From an uncultured Hyphomonas sp. (GTDB lineage: Bacteria > Pseudomonadota > Alphaproteobacteria > Caulobacterales > Hyphomonadaceae), in contig NZ_OY782759.1 in NCBI RefSeq assembly GCF_963678195.1, positions 2,542,001 through 2,606,000 of the forward strand: DNA of 64,000 nt, in the 5' to 3' direction. A program made the position numbers and the translations under genes. Below are positions 17,219 to 25,640 of the stretch, piece after piece; positions within the stretch are counted from its first letter, which is position 1; every line of letters starts with the position of its first letter. The notes under the pieces were generated by a model that worked only from the letters and a program-made list of their open reading frames with translations, did not search any database and was not told where the DNA came from.

Positions 17219-17980
17219 TTGGTCTACCTTCTTCCCCTCATCTTCTTCGTGACAGCGGCCCTCTACGCCAGCGTCGGGTTCGGCGGCGGCTCAACCTATA
17301 ATGCCGTCCTGATCCTTTCCGGTGCGGACTTCCGGATCGTTCCGTTGATCGCATTGGCGTGCAACATCCTTGTCGTCTCCGGCAACACGATCCGGTACGC
17401 GATGACAGGCAATCTCGACTGGCGGGCCCTTCTGCCTGCGCTCGCCCTATCCGTTCCGCTCGCCTGGCTTGGCGGACGCGTGCCGGTCAGTGAGTTTGTA
17501 TTTTCCGCCCTGCTTGGGATCACACTCCTTCTGACCGGCCTGTCGATGCTGTTCCAGCGCCGCTGGAAACGCCCGGCGGATGCGCCTGTCGCTTCGCGTG
17601 CGCTCGTCCTGATGCCGGTGGGCGCGGCGACGGGTTTCCTGGCCGGTCTCGTCGGGATTGGCGGCGGCATCTTTCTCGCACCGGTTCTCTACTGGATCCG
17701 GTGGAGCCATGAGAAAGCCATTGCCGCGGCGTGCAGCCTGTTTATCCTGCTGAACTCCATGTCTGGCCTCGCCGGGCAGGCCGCCAAGCACAGCAGCGTC
17801 GGAACGCTGCAGCTGGCCAAACCTTACCTGCCGCTTCTTCCCGCGGTGCTGATCGGGGGCTGGCTCGGCAACCGCTTTGGTGTTCTGAAAATGCAGCCTG
17901 ATCATCTTCGTCAGGGAACAGCCATTCTTATTCTGATCGTGGCAATCCGGCTGCTTTATAAAGTGTGGAGGACGACCTAG
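17219..17980 (+). CDS. TauE/SafE family exporter (sulfite or organosulfonate type)
   Basis: A 253-residue membrane protein with about eight hydrophobic helices. It starts 'MVYLLPLIFFVTAALYASVG' and has the paired TauE signature 'GFGGGSTYNAVLILSG' and 'GLVGIGGGIFLAPVLYW'. Members export sulfite, sulfoacetate or related anions, or move other small substrates. The start is TTG at 17219, six bases after GGAAGG. Its place between Sox/molybdenum genes and cofactor genes suggests it carries a sulfur product such as sulfite across the inner membrane (inference). Confidence 0.88.
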   Translation: MVYLLPLIFFVTAALYASVGFGGGSTYNAVLILSGADFRIVPLIALACNILVVSGNTIRYAMTGNLDWRALLPALALSVPLAWLGGRVPVSEFVFSALLGITLLLTGLSMLFQRRWKRPADAPVASRALVLMPVGAATGFLAGLVGIGGGIFLAPVLYWIRWSHEKAIAAACSLFILLNSMSGLAGQAAKHSSVGTLQLAKPYLPLLPAVLIGGWLGNRFGVLKMQPDHLRQGTAILILIVAIRLLYKVWRTT

Positions 17981-17984
17981 CCCA

Positions 17985-19004
17985 ATGACATCGCCCTCCC
18001 CGCCCCCGTTGCTCGACAAGTTTGGCCGACAGGTCACCTATCTCCGGCTATCGGTCACAGACCGGTGCGATCTGCGCTGCAAATACTGCATGGCCGAAGC
18101 CATGACATTCCTTCCGAAAAAAGAGCTTCTGACGCTCGAAGAACTGGAATTCGTGACACAGGCATTCATCCGCCGCGGAGTCCGCAAGGTCCGGATCACA
18201 GGCGGAGAACCGCTTGTCCGGAAAGGCATCATGACTCTCTTCAGCCAGCTCGGCGCACAGCTCGGGCAAGGCCTTGAAGAGTTGACCCTGACGACCAATG
18301 CGACCCACCTCTCACAATATGCAGGCGATCTCGCCCGGGCCGGTGTGCACAAGGTGAATGTCTCCCTCGATACGCTGGATCCGGCGCGCTTTGTCGATAT
18401 CACGCGCCGAGACCAACTGGGTCAGGTTCTGGATGGCATCGCTGCGGCCAAAGCGGCAGGCCTGAAAGTGAAGATCAATACGGTCGCGCTCAAACACCAG
18501 AACATGGATGAAATCCCGGACATCATCGCCTGGGCCCATGGCGAAGGGCACGATATCTCCCTGATCGAAGTCATGCCGCTTGGCGACACCGGAGAAGACC
18601 GGTTCGACCAGTATGTTCCGCTCGATATGATCCAGCAGCAGCTTGAGCAGCGCTGGACCCTGAAACAGGAAACGGAGCGGGATCCGCTGGCCGGCCCGTC
18701 GCGCTATTTCCGCATCCGGGAAACCGGCGGCCGGGTTGGATTTATCACGCCACTGACGAACAATTTCTGCGCCGGATGCAACCGGGTCCGCGTCACCTGC
18801 ACCGGGCGAATCTACATGTGCCTCGGTCAGAACGATCATATCGACCTGCGCGCACCACTTCGGGAATCTGACAATCCGGCAAGAGCCCTGGACGAGGCAC
18901 TGGACACAGCATTGTTTGCCAAACCGGAAAAGCACGACTTCTCAATCCGCTCCCCTGGCGAGGCGCCGACCCTGCCGCGGCACATGTCTGTGACAGGAGG
19001 TTAG
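17985..19004 (+). CDS. moaA: GTP 3',8-cyclase MoaA
   Basis: A 339-residue radical SAM enzyme, first step of molybdenum cofactor synthesis (GTP to 3',8-cyclo-H2GTP). The SAM cluster is C28-x3-C32-x2-C35 ('TDRCDLRCKYCMAEAM'). 'VRITGGEPLVRKG' is the SAM-binding GGEP motif. The second, GTP-binding 4Fe-4S cluster is formed by 'FCAGCNRVRVTCTGRIYMC'. The protein ends in the Gly-Gly needed for activity ('MSVTGG'). It is followed by moaD after two bases. Confidence 0.97.
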   Translation: MTSPSPPPLLDKFGRQVTYLRLSVTDRCDLRCKYCMAEAMTFLPKKELLTLEELEFVTQAFIRRGVRKVRITGGEPLVRKGIMTLFSQLGAQLGQGLEELTLTTNATHLSQYAGDLARAGVHKVNVSLDTLDPARFVDITRRDQLGQVLDGIAAAKAAGLKVKINTVALKHQNMDEIPDIIAWAHGEGHDISLIEVMPLGDTGEDRFDQYVPLDMIQQQLEQRWTLKQETERDPLAGPSRYFRIRETGGRVGFITPLTNNFCAGCNRVRVTCTGRIYMCLGQNDHIDLRAPLRESDNPARALDEALDTALFAKPEKHDFSIRSPGEAPTLPRHMSVTGG

Positions 19005-19006
19005 CG

Positions 19007-19255
19007 ATGGCGCGCATCCTCTATTTCGGAAAACTATCCAGCATTTACGGAGAGCTGTCGGAGACAGCAGAGCTTCCCGCCTCCGTCTCCGACACCACGG
19101 CGCTCCGTTCCTGGATCGACCAGACCCGGGGATTTGACGGCGCGCTTTTGCACCCGAGCGTCCGGATCGCGGTAAACAATGAGATAGTCGACGATCCCTC
19201 GCCGGTATCTGATGCGGACGAAATCGCCTTCATGCCCCCGGTCGGAGGTGGCTGA
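19007..19255 (+). CDS. moaD: Molybdopterin synthase sulfur carrier subunit MoaD
   Basis: An 82-residue ubiquitin-like protein: 'ARILYFGKLSSIYGELSETA' at the start, 'VRIAVNNEIVDDPSPVSDAD', then 'EIAFMPPVGGG' with the terminal Gly-Gly. In the active form the last Gly carries a thiocarboxylate that supplies the dithiolene sulfurs. It pairs with MoaE encoded two bases downstream. Confidence 0.95.
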   Translation: MARILYFGKLSSIYGELSETAELPASVSDTTALRSWIDQTRGFDGALLHPSVRIAVNNEIVDDPSPVSDADEIAFMPPVGGG

Positions 19256-19257
19256 AC

Positions 19258-19719
19258 ATGATCCGGGTGACAGACCAGCCCTTCCGGATTTCCGATGCCG
19301 CCGCTGAATTTGAAGCGCAAGCGGCTGGTGCCGGCGCGATCGTCACCTTTTCCGGCCTCGTCCGCCCTCAGGCGGAAGGCGAAGAGGTCAGCACCCTCCA
19401 CCTGCAGGCCTATTCCCCCATGACGGAGAACGGCATCCGCAAAGCCGTCACCCGGGCGCAGGACAAGTGGCCGCTGACGGCCGTTCAGATCATACATCGG
19501 ATCGGCGACATGTCGCCCGGCGACGCAATTGTCTTTGTGGCCACCGCCTCCGCCCATCGCCGCGCGGCGTTTGAGGCAGCCGATTTCCTGATGGACTATC
19601 TGAAGACCGACGCAGTTTTCTGGAAGAAAGAAGTCACGCCATCGGGCGCGCACTGGATTGAACCGCGTGCGGAAGACTACCGCGACCGGGAAAGATGGAA
19701 TGAAGAAAAAGGAAGCTGA
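19258..19719 (+). CDS. moaE: Molybdopterin synthase catalytic subunit MoaE
   Basis: A 153-residue enzyme subunit that converts cyclic pyranopterin monophosphate to molybdopterin using MoaD thiocarboxylate. Family motifs: 'GAIVTFSGLVRPQAEGEEVS', 'LQAYSPMTENGIRKAV', 'IHRIGDMSPGDAIVFVATAS', 'HRRAAFEAADFLMDYLKTDA' and 'FWKKEVTPSGAHWIEP'. The last two segments hold the catalytic lysines. Position directly after moaD is standard. Confidence 0.96.
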   Translation: MIRVTDQPFRISDAAAEFEAQAAGAGAIVTFSGLVRPQAEGEEVSTLHLQAYSPMTENGIRKAVTRAQDKWPLTAVQIIHRIGDMSPGDAIVFVATASAHRRAAFEAADFLMDYLKTDAVFWKKEVTPSGAHWIEPRAEDYRDRERWNEEKGS

Positions 19720-19724
19720 CCCTC

Positions 19725-20261
19725 ATGCATGGCATCAATGAAAGCCTCGAATTCAAGCCGGTGCGGATTGCTGTCCTCGTCGTCAGCGACACCCGCACGC
19801 TCGACACCGATACATCAGGCGCCACCCTGGTGCAGCGGCTTGAAGCGGCCGGCCACGTTCTGGCAGACCGGAAAATCCTGCCGGACGACAAAGCCACGAT
19901 CCGGGCGCAGGTCTCCGCCTGGATCGCCGATCCGGAAGTCGACGTCGTGATCTCCAGCGGCGGCACAGGGCTGACTGGCCGGGATGTGACACCGGAAGCC
20001 ATCACGCCGCTGTTCGACAAGACGATCGAAGGCTTTTCCGTGATCTTCCATCAGGTCAGTTTCCAGAGCGTTGGCCTGTCGACGCTCCAGTCCCGCGCCG
20101 TTGCGGGGCTCGCTTCCGGTACATTCATCTTCTGCCTGCCCGGCTCCACCGGCGCGGTGAAGGATGGCTGGGACAAGGTCATCTCCTACCAGCTCGACAG
20201 CCGCCACAAGCCCTGCAATCTGGTGGAGCTGATGCCGCGCCTCATGGAGCATGAAGCATGA
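19725..20261 (+). CDS. moaB: Molybdenum cofactor biosynthesis protein MoaB
   Basis: A 178-residue MogA/MoaB-fold protein that binds molybdopterin and is thought to adenylylate it before metal insertion. Visible marks are '[20 protein letters not shown]', '[20 protein letters not shown]' and '[20 protein letters not shown]'. It overlaps moaC by 4 bases. No mogA is present in the window, so MoaB likely takes that step here. Confidence 0.93.
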   Translation: MHGINESLEFKPVRIAVLVVSDTRTLDTDTSGATLVQRLEAAGHVLADRKILPDDKATIRAQVSAWIADPEVDVVISSGGTGLTGRDVTPEAITPLFDKTIEGFSVIFHQVSFQSVGLSTLQSRAVAGLASGTFIFCLPGSTGAVKDGWDKVISYQLDSRHKPCNLVELMPRLMEHEA

Positions 20262-20737
20262 GCGAGCTCACCCATATTGGCCCCGACGGGCATGCCCGGA
20301 TGGTCGACATCGGGGCCAAGCAGGTGACCGAGCGGGTGGCCGTTGCCCGTGGGCGGATCACCATGTCTGCCGCCACAAGGTCGCTGGCCCTGAACCGCGA
20401 GACAAAGAAAGGCGATCCGATCGCCATCGCCGAACTCGCCGGCATCATGGCCGCCAAGAAGACGGCAGACCTGATCCCGCTTTGCCATCCCTTGCCGCTG
20501 ACGAATGTCGAAGTCAGGATCGGCGCTGCAGAGCCGGACGCGCTTGAAGCCACGGCGACCGTCCGCACCACCGGGAAGACCGGCGTGGAGATGGAGGCCC
20601 TCACGGCGGTCTCGGCGGCCTGTCTCACGCTCTACGACATGCTGAAGGCCGTGGACAAAGCCATGGTCATTTCCGGCATCGAACTCCTCAGCAAAACCGG
20701 CGGCAAGTCCGGCGATTATCACAAGGCCAGCGAATGA
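20258..20737 (+). CDS. moaC: Cyclic pyranopterin monophosphate synthase MoaC
   Basis: A 159-residue enzyme completing the conversion of the MoaA product into cyclic pyranopterin monophosphate. Motifs: '[20 protein letters not shown]', '[20 protein letters not shown]', and '[20 protein letters not shown]' then '[10 protein letters not shown]', holding the active-site Glu-Met-Glu and Lys. It overlaps both neighbours by 4 bases. Confidence 0.96.
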   Translation: MSELTHIGPDGHARMVDIGAKQVTERVAVARGRITMSAATRSLALNRETKKGDPIAIAELAGIMAAKKTADLIPLCHPLPLTNVEVRIGAAEPDALEATATVRTTGKTGVEMEALTAVSAACLTLYDMLKAVDKAMVISGIELLSKTGGKSGDYHKASE

Positions 20738-21924
20738 GCAGCCTCATCAGTGTTGACGATGCCCTCCGGGCGCTTGCCCCGCATGCCCTGGATGCGGGCG
20801 AGGAGACGATTGGCACAGGCGAAGCGCTGGGCCGCATACTGTCGCGCGATGTCCTGGCCGGAACCACAGCTCCGCCAGCGGATGTTTCTGCGATGGACGG
20901 TTATGCCGTCCGCCTGGCCGACACGACAGAAGCTGGCAGCCAGCTGCATGTGACCGGCGAGATCCCTGCGGGCACATTGCCGGCCCATGCGATCGGCCCC
21001 GGCGAAGCGATGCGCATTTTCACCGGCGCGCCATTGCCGGAGGGCGCAGATCACATCCTTATCCAGGAAGAGGCAGACCGCTCGGGCGACGAGATCCGGG
21101 TGACGGTCCCGCAAACGGCGCACCAGCATATCCGCAAGGCCGGGCGGGATTTTTCGGCGGACGACAGTCTCGTTTCGGCCGGCACCTGTCTCACCCCGGC
21201 GGACCTTGGCCTGGCCGCTGCGGGCAACAATGCCACCGTGACGGTGCGCCGCCGGCCCATCGTCGCCATCCTCCCCGGCGGAGATGAATTGCTGCCGCCC
21301 GGCAGTGCGCTTTCTCCGGGCAAGATCATCGACTCCAATTCCACAGCGCTTGCCGCGCTGGTGCGCAGCTGGGGCGGAGAGGCGCTCACGCCCGGCATTG
21401 CCGGGGATTCCGTGGCCGCCATCCGGGCGGTGGTCGATGCCGTAAAAGACGCAGATCTGATCCTGCCGGTGGGCGGCGCCTCTGTCGGCGACTATGACTA
21501 TATGAAAGCCGCCTTTGCCGAGGCCGGTGCGGAGATCCTGTTTTCCGGCATTGCCGTTCGCCCCGGAAAGCCGACCTGGTTTGCCCGGCTGGGCCAGCAA
21601 CGCGTTCTGGGCCTTCCCGGAAACCCCGCGTCCGCTTTTGTTTGCGCGCAACTATTCCTCCGAGCTCTGATGGTGAAGACGGCTGGTCCGGCAAACGTCT
21701 TCAAAGCGGCACTCGAAACCGGCCTGCCAAAGGCGGGGTTCCGGGAGACTTATCTACGTGCCGTCTCCCGGCCGCAGGATGGCCAGACGAAGGTCGCACC
21801 GCTTGCCGATCAGGACAGTTCGCTTTTACGTCCCTTGCAGACAGCGAACTGTCTGATCCGGCGCATGCCGAACGCCCCGGCCTGCGAGGCGGGTGCGCCG
21901 GTGGAATGCGTGAAACTGGATTGA
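20734..21924 (+). CDS. moeA: Molybdopterin molybdotransferase MoeA
   Basis: A 396-residue enzyme that inserts molybdate into adenylylated molybdopterin. Motifs: '[17 protein letters not shown]', '[20 protein letters not shown]', '[14 protein letters not shown]', '[20 protein letters not shown]' and '[16 protein letters not shown]'. It is the last gene of the rightward block begun by the hydroxylase small subunit at 8977. With MoaA, D, E, B, C and MocA the block encodes nearly the whole cofactor route; no moeB, mobA or molybdate transporter is in view. Confidence 0.95.
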   Translation: MSSLISVDDALRALAPHALDAGEETIGTGEALGRILSRDVLAGTTAPPADVSAMDGYAVRLADTTEAGSQLHVTGEIPAGTLPAHAIGPGEAMRIFTGAPLPEGADHILIQEEADRSGDEIRVTVPQTAHQHIRKAGRDFSADDSLVSAGTCLTPADLGLAAAGNNATVTVRRRPIVAILPGGDELLPPGSALSPGKIIDSNSTALAALVRSWGGEALTPGIAGDSVAAIRAVVDAVKDADLILPVGGASVGDYDYMKAAFAEAGAEILFSGIAVRPGKPTWFARLGQQRVLGLPGNPASAFVCAQLFLRALMVKTAGPANVFKAALETGLPKAGFRETYLRAVSRPQDGQTKVAPLADQDSSLLRPLQTANCLIRRMPNAPACEAGAPVECVKLD

Positions 21925-21987
21925 GCCAGCACGTCCGCCCGGACACGCGTATCGCGTTCCGGCAAAAACCCTGATTGTACCGCAGGT

Positions 21988-22587
21988 TCAGCTCGTGTCC
22001 TCAACGGGCCAGTCGCGCAGGGCTTGGGTCAGTTGCACGGTGAGCCCGCCCGAGACGATGCCGAGCGCGGCCGGCATGGCGTGGGTTCTAGGTATCGGCG
22101 TGACGTACGGCCGGGCTTCGCCTTCGGCTTTCCAGCGCTGGATCGTGCGGGCGAGGCATTTCGCGCGGCGCCTGGCGTGTTTCAGCGTGTCGAGCATCGC
22201 TTCCCAGCGGGCGATGAGCGGGGCAGCGGGCACGGGCCCGCGTGTCGGCACCGTAATCGGCCCGCGCAGGAAATCCGGCGCTTCGCCCGCAGGCACAGGC
22301 AGCACGGAAAAGAACGCCTTGCGCGCTTTCGGTTCGCCTTCGCTCTTTTCAAAATAATTGCTGCCCGTGCGGGTCTTCACCGGCGCCAGTTCCACCTGCA
22401 GGGCCATCAGGAAGATCAGACGGCGGAGCAGTACGGCGAGCCGTTTCAGCTCTGCCGAGACGCGGCGCTTCAGGGATTGCGAGATCAGTTCCGGCTGCTT
22501 GAACAGATCCGCATTCACGCCCGCTTCCGCCACGGCGCGGGCAATCGTCTTAAAAGCGTGCGTGATGAAATCGGTGAGGTCTGTCAT
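21988..22587 (-). CDS. Hypothetical protein
   Basis: A 199-residue protein I do not recognise. It begins with a predicted helical region ('TDLTDFITHAFKTIARAVAE'), then a Lys/Arg-rich helix with leucines ('LKRLAVLLRRLIFLMALQVE') and a low-complexity Pro/Arg stretch. A second basic helix follows, 'LKHARRRAKCLARTIQRW'. There is no signal peptide or enzyme motif. Convergent with moeA. Codon use resembles its neighbours, so it is probably a genuine lineage-specific gene. Confidence 0.6.
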   Translation of the reverse strand: MTDLTDFITHAFKTIARAVAEAGVNADLFKQPELISQSLKRRVSAELKRLAVLLRRLIFLMALQVELAPVKTRTGSNYFEKSEGEPKARKAFFSVLPVPAGEAPDFLRGPITVPTRGPVPAAPLIARWEAMLDTLKHARRRAKCLARTIQRWKAEGEARPYVTPIPRTHAMPAALGIVSGGLTVQLTQALRDWPVEDTS

Positions 22588-22632
22588 GGCGGAGAGTGTG
22601 ACATGGGCGCCTCTCCGGTTGGATAGGATGCG

Positions 22633-22792
22633 CCCTCACCTCCCACCGCCTGCGGCGGCGGGCCCCTCCTCTCCCGCAGGCGGGAGAGGGGTTTTCTTTC
22701 GTCACCGCAACAGAGTCGAGGCGGCGCCGGGTTCGCCCCTCTCCCTCCGGGAGAGGAGGGACCCGAGCCCGCAAGGGCGTGGGAGGTGAGGG
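22633..22792. repeat. Intergenic long inverted repeat
   Basis: A 160-base element with perfect 13-bp ends: CCCTCACCTCCCA at 22633-22645 and its reverse complement at 22780-22792. Inside are more paired blocks such as CCTCTCCCGCAGGCGGGAGAGG (near 22667) and CCTCTCCCTCCGGGAGAGG (near 22738), each a palindrome. It holds no gene. The look is that of a dispersed palindromic intergenic element of alphaproteobacterial genomes; number of genomic copies cannot be known from here. Confidence 0.8.
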
Positions 22793-22853
22793 ATTGGTGT
22801 GGACTTATCCGCGAAGCCTCCAGTCATGACGAGAGGCGGACCAGAGCTGACCA

Positions 22854-22917
22854 GATCATGACTATGCATGACCTGTCATGACGATACCGGACTATGCCGG
22901 ACTATAGCATATCAGCG
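22854..22917. repeat. Dispersed 64-base intergenic repeat, copy A
   Basis: This segment aligns without gaps to 61057-61120 with 50 of 64 bases identical. It is built from repeated CATGAC and GGACTATG units (GTCATGAC is itself palindromic). It sits between the inverted repeat at 22633-22792 and the 3' end of the aminotransferase gene. Extra TCATGAC units occur just upstream at about 22823. Confidence 0.7.
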
Positions 22918-22925
22918 CTCCGGCC

Positions 22926-24224
22926 TCAGGTTTCCGCCAGAAGTGACCGCAGCGCCCGCACAAGCTGAAAACACTGGTCCGGCGTATTGTAGAGCGTCGG
23001 CGTCACGCGCACACAGGCGCCCTTGCTGACGCCATCACGGTGCACGGTGAAGATACCATGCTTGTCCACCAATGCCTTCACGATGGCCTTGTTGTCATCG
23101 ACGGTGGTTTTGCCCCTGAACCGGAAGGACGTAATCCCCGCATGCAGGCGCGGGTCTGATGGCGTGAGGATTTCGATCCGGTCGTCGCCGCGCATTTCTT
23201 CGGCCCAGAGGTCCCGCAGGTAAGCCACGCGGGCGGCCTTGTGCGCCGGGCCGACGAGCTCATGGAAATCGAGCGCATCCTTCAGTGTCAGGAAGGTCGC
23301 GAAATTCGTGGTGCCCGTATGGATGCGATGATAGATGGTGCCGACGCCTTCCGGGCGTTCGGAGATGTCCGGAGAGATATCCGCCAGCCGGTCCTTGCGG
23401 ATATAGATGAGGCCCGCGCCGATTGGGGCCCCGATCCATTTGTGCAGATTGAAGCCGACAAAATCCGCGCCAAGGTCCTCCATCCGGAAATCCGTCTGGC
23501 CCCAGGAATGGGCCGCATCGACGATACAGTCGACATCGAAGCCGCGCGCCATCTCGACAATCTCGCGTACGGGGATCATCAGGCCGGTGCGATGGCTGAT
23601 ATGGGTCAGCAGCAGGAGGCGAACTTTCGGGTTCGCCGTGAGGGCCTGCCGGTAGGTCTCGATCAGTTCGTCATGGGTGACGGGCTCCGGGATCGTGATG
23701 CGGACGACCGAGGCGCCTTCCCGTTCGGCTTTCGTGTCCATCGCAGTCTGGATGGAGTCATAGTCGAGATCGGCATACATGACCGCGTCGCCGGGCGTCA
23801 GGCGGTTGTAGCCGCCGACCAGTGCCTGCAGGGATTCGGTGGCATTGCGGGTGAAGACGATCTCATCCGGCCCCGCGCCGAGGAATGCCGCGATGCGCGC
23901 ATGGATGGGCTGGATTTCGGCGTAATAGTCGCGCCGGGCATACCAGGAATTGTTGCGGTTCACCTTTTCGGTGTTCCGGATGAAGGCCTCCATGACCGGC
24001 TTTGCCATCAGGCCCCAATAGCCATTCTCGAAATTCACGACGTCCGGCGTGACATCATACTGCGCCACAATCGGGCGCCAGAAGGCTTCATCTTTCGCGA
24101 TGTCTTGCACCGGCCGCTCCTCTGTTCCTGCGGGCACCGGCGCGGCGGTGCAGGCAGTCTGTGTTGTTGCCGACGCTGCCGCGACCGCAGCGCCCTTCAT
24201 GACCAGTCGTCTGGTAAAGTCCAT
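22926..24224 (-). CDS. Exported class V aminotransferase (isopenicillin N epimerase-like PLP enzyme)
   Basis: A 432-residue PLP enzyme of the class V/cysteine desulfurase fold with a Tat signal at its N-terminus ('FTRRLVMKGAAVAAASATTQ'). Catalytic-region text: 'EIVFTRNATESLQALVGGYN', 'VDCIVDAAHSWGQTDFRMED' (Asp pairing with the pyridine nitrogen) and 'GADFVGFNLHKWIGAPIGAG', with the PLP-binding Lys. Such proteins can be epimerases, lyases or desulfurases; the reaction is not readable from sequence. Export by Tat fits folding around PLP in the cytoplasm first. It is monocistronic and faces the TolC operon's end. Confidence 0.85.
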   Translation of the reverse strand: MDFTRRLVMKGAAVAAASATTQTACTAAPVPAGTEERPVQDIAKDEAFWRPIVAQYDVTPDVVNFENGYWGLMAKPVMEAFIRNTEKVNRNNSWYARRDYYAEIQPIHARIAAFLGAGPDEIVFTRNATESLQALVGGYNRLTPGDAVMYADLDYDSIQTAMDTKAEREGASVVRITIPEPVTHDELIETYRQALTANPKVRLLLLTHISHRTGLMIPVREIVEMARGFDVDCIVDAAHSWGQTDFRMEDLGADFVGFNLHKWIGAPIGAGLIYIRKDRLADISPDISERPEGVGTIYHRIHTGTTNFATFLTLKDALDFHELVGPAHKAARVAYLRDLWAEEMRGDDRIEILTPSDPRLHAGITSFRFRGKTTVDDNKAIVKALVDKHGIFTVHRDGVSKGACVRVTPTLYNTPDQCFQLVRALRSLLAET

Positions 24225-24288
24225 CTATCGCCCCGGGATCTGAAACGGCCTTCCGGCTCACCTTTAGAGGCATTGGCGCCATGCGTAA

Positions 24289-24321
24289 GCCCCCGCTCAC
24301 CGCAAAAGCGGCGGCGGGGGC
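24289..24321 (-). terminator. Hairpin downstream of the tolC-like gene, possible terminator
   Basis: GCCCCCGC (24289-24296) pairs perfectly with GCGGGGGC (24314-24321), and the loop holds a nested CGC-AAAA-GCG stem. It starts 33 bases beyond the stop of the leftward outer-membrane-factor gene. There is no clear T-run on the minus strand, so termination is plausible but not certain. Confidence 0.4.
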
Positions 24322-24353
24322 GAGACGCCTGAAAATCGGTCAGCCGGGGCAGA

Positions 24354-25640
24354 TCAGGGCAGCGTAGCGAGCTGTTGTTCCAGTTCCGAGGACAGGGACA
24401 GGAGGCGCGCTTCGGCGATCTGCAGCTGGGTTGCCGCACGATAGCGGGCAATCTGCGAGTCGCGGAATTCATTCTCCGCATCCAGAGCATCGACCAGCGT
24501 ACGGATGCCGGCCTGCTGCTCTTTCTGGGCCCCTTCGGCTGCAAGCTCTGCGGCCTTCTCGGCCCGCTCGGCTGCTGCCAGCGACAGGCGGCGGGCTTCG
24601 ATGTCGCCCCAGAGACCGGCCACAGCTTCGTGCAGCTGCAGCTCTGCCGCGCGGACATTGGCGGTTGCGGCACTGCGCCCGGCAATCGCTTCGCGCTTTG
24701 ACGCGTTGCGCAGGCCGCCGGTCAGCAGCGGGACTTCGACGCGCACAAAGGCGCCGACATCGCTGATCTGGTCCTCGAAGAAGAAGTAGACGTCTTCCCC
24801 GGTCGTGGCGCGGGCCCGCAGCGAGACTTTCGGACCGAATTTGCCTTTGGCCTCGGTCACCTTGTGCCCGGCGGAGATTTCAGCGGCGCGGGCGGCGGCA
24901 AGGTCAGGATTCCGGGACATGACACGCGACAGGGCGGCCTGCATGTCCCCGCCGACGATTTCACCGAGGGCGGGCGGTTCCTGGGTGACGGCATGGTCAA
25001 CGCCGGTCAGGCGGGCAAGGCGTGCCCAGGCCCCGGACAGCGCTGCGCGGGCGGCTTCCCGCTCAGCCTGTGCGGAGGCCAGGCGTGCTTCGGTGAGGGC
25101 GATGTCGGTGCGGGTCACCTGGCCCTGATCGAAGCGGGCCTGCGTCTCGTCGAGGCGGATGCGGAAGGTTGCAACCCGGGCTTCGGCGACTTCGACCGTC
25201 CGCTCGGCCAGCCAGGCATTGGCATAGGCTTCGAACGTGTCGAGGATCAGTCTCTCGCGCGCGCCGAGCAGCTGGTAGCCGGCCGCTTCGCGCTGGGCCC
25301 TGGCCGCGTCGACGGCGGCGCCGAGGGCACCGGACTGGAACACGGTCCATTCGGCCTGAAGGCCAGCCGAGCGTGGCACCTGGGAGAGGCGGTCCTGCGT
25401 GAAGTCCGTCTCCACCGCGCCGACCTCTGCCTGAAATCCGGCCTGGAGACCGCGGCCTGCGCGGGCAGCGTCGACCCCGGCGCGGCTGCGTTCAACGCCA
25501 GCTTCGGCCTGCTCCAGCGACGGGTCATGACCCAGGGCCTGTTGCACGGCATCGCGCAGCGAGATCGGCTGAGCCAGCGCAACCGGTGCGGCGAGCGCCA
25601 GCAGGCTGACGGAGAGCCGGCGGACAAATGTCATGCTCAT
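24354..25640 (-). CDS. TolC family outer membrane efflux protein
   Basis: A 428-residue outer-membrane factor with a cleavable signal ('RRLSVSLLALAAPVALAQ') and two OEP repeats rich in Ala/Glu/Arg coiled-coil helices ('AQREAAGYQLLGARERLILD', 'LALTEARLASAQAEREAARA'-like stretches). It forms the exit duct of tripartite pumps. It is the last gene of the leftward sulfide-response operon and overlaps the YgaP-like gene by 4 bases. The matching adaptor and RND permease are in the divergent rightward operon. Confidence 0.92.
   Translation of the reverse strand: MSMTFVRRLSVSLLALAAPVALAQPISLRDAVQQALGHDPSLEQAEAGVERSRAGVDAARAGRGLQAGFQAEVGAVETDFTQDRLSQVPRSAGLQAEWTVFQSGALGAAVDAARAQREAAGYQLLGARERLILDTFEAYANAWLAERTVEVAEARVATFRIRLDETQARFDQGQVTRTDIALTEARLASAQAEREAARAALSGAWARLARLTGVDHAVTQEPPALGEIVGGDMQAALSRVMSRNPDLAAARAAEISAGHKVTEAKGKFGPKVSLRARATTGEDVYFFFEDQISDVGAFVRVEVPLLTGGLRNASKREAIAGRSAATANVRAAELQLHEAVAGLWGDIEARRLSLAAAERAEKAAELAAEGAQKEQQAGIRTLVDALDAENEFRDSQIARYRAATQLQIAEARLLSLSSELEQQLATLP

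Noticed and set aside
21950-22925. Possible insertion sequence around the inverted repeat at 22633-22792
   Set aside because: No transposase-like protein is encoded, and no flanking target duplication is visible.
23241-24332. Plus-strand open frame opposite the exported aminotransferase
   Set aside because: The minus strand carries a complete PLP enzyme with signal and active-site lysine.
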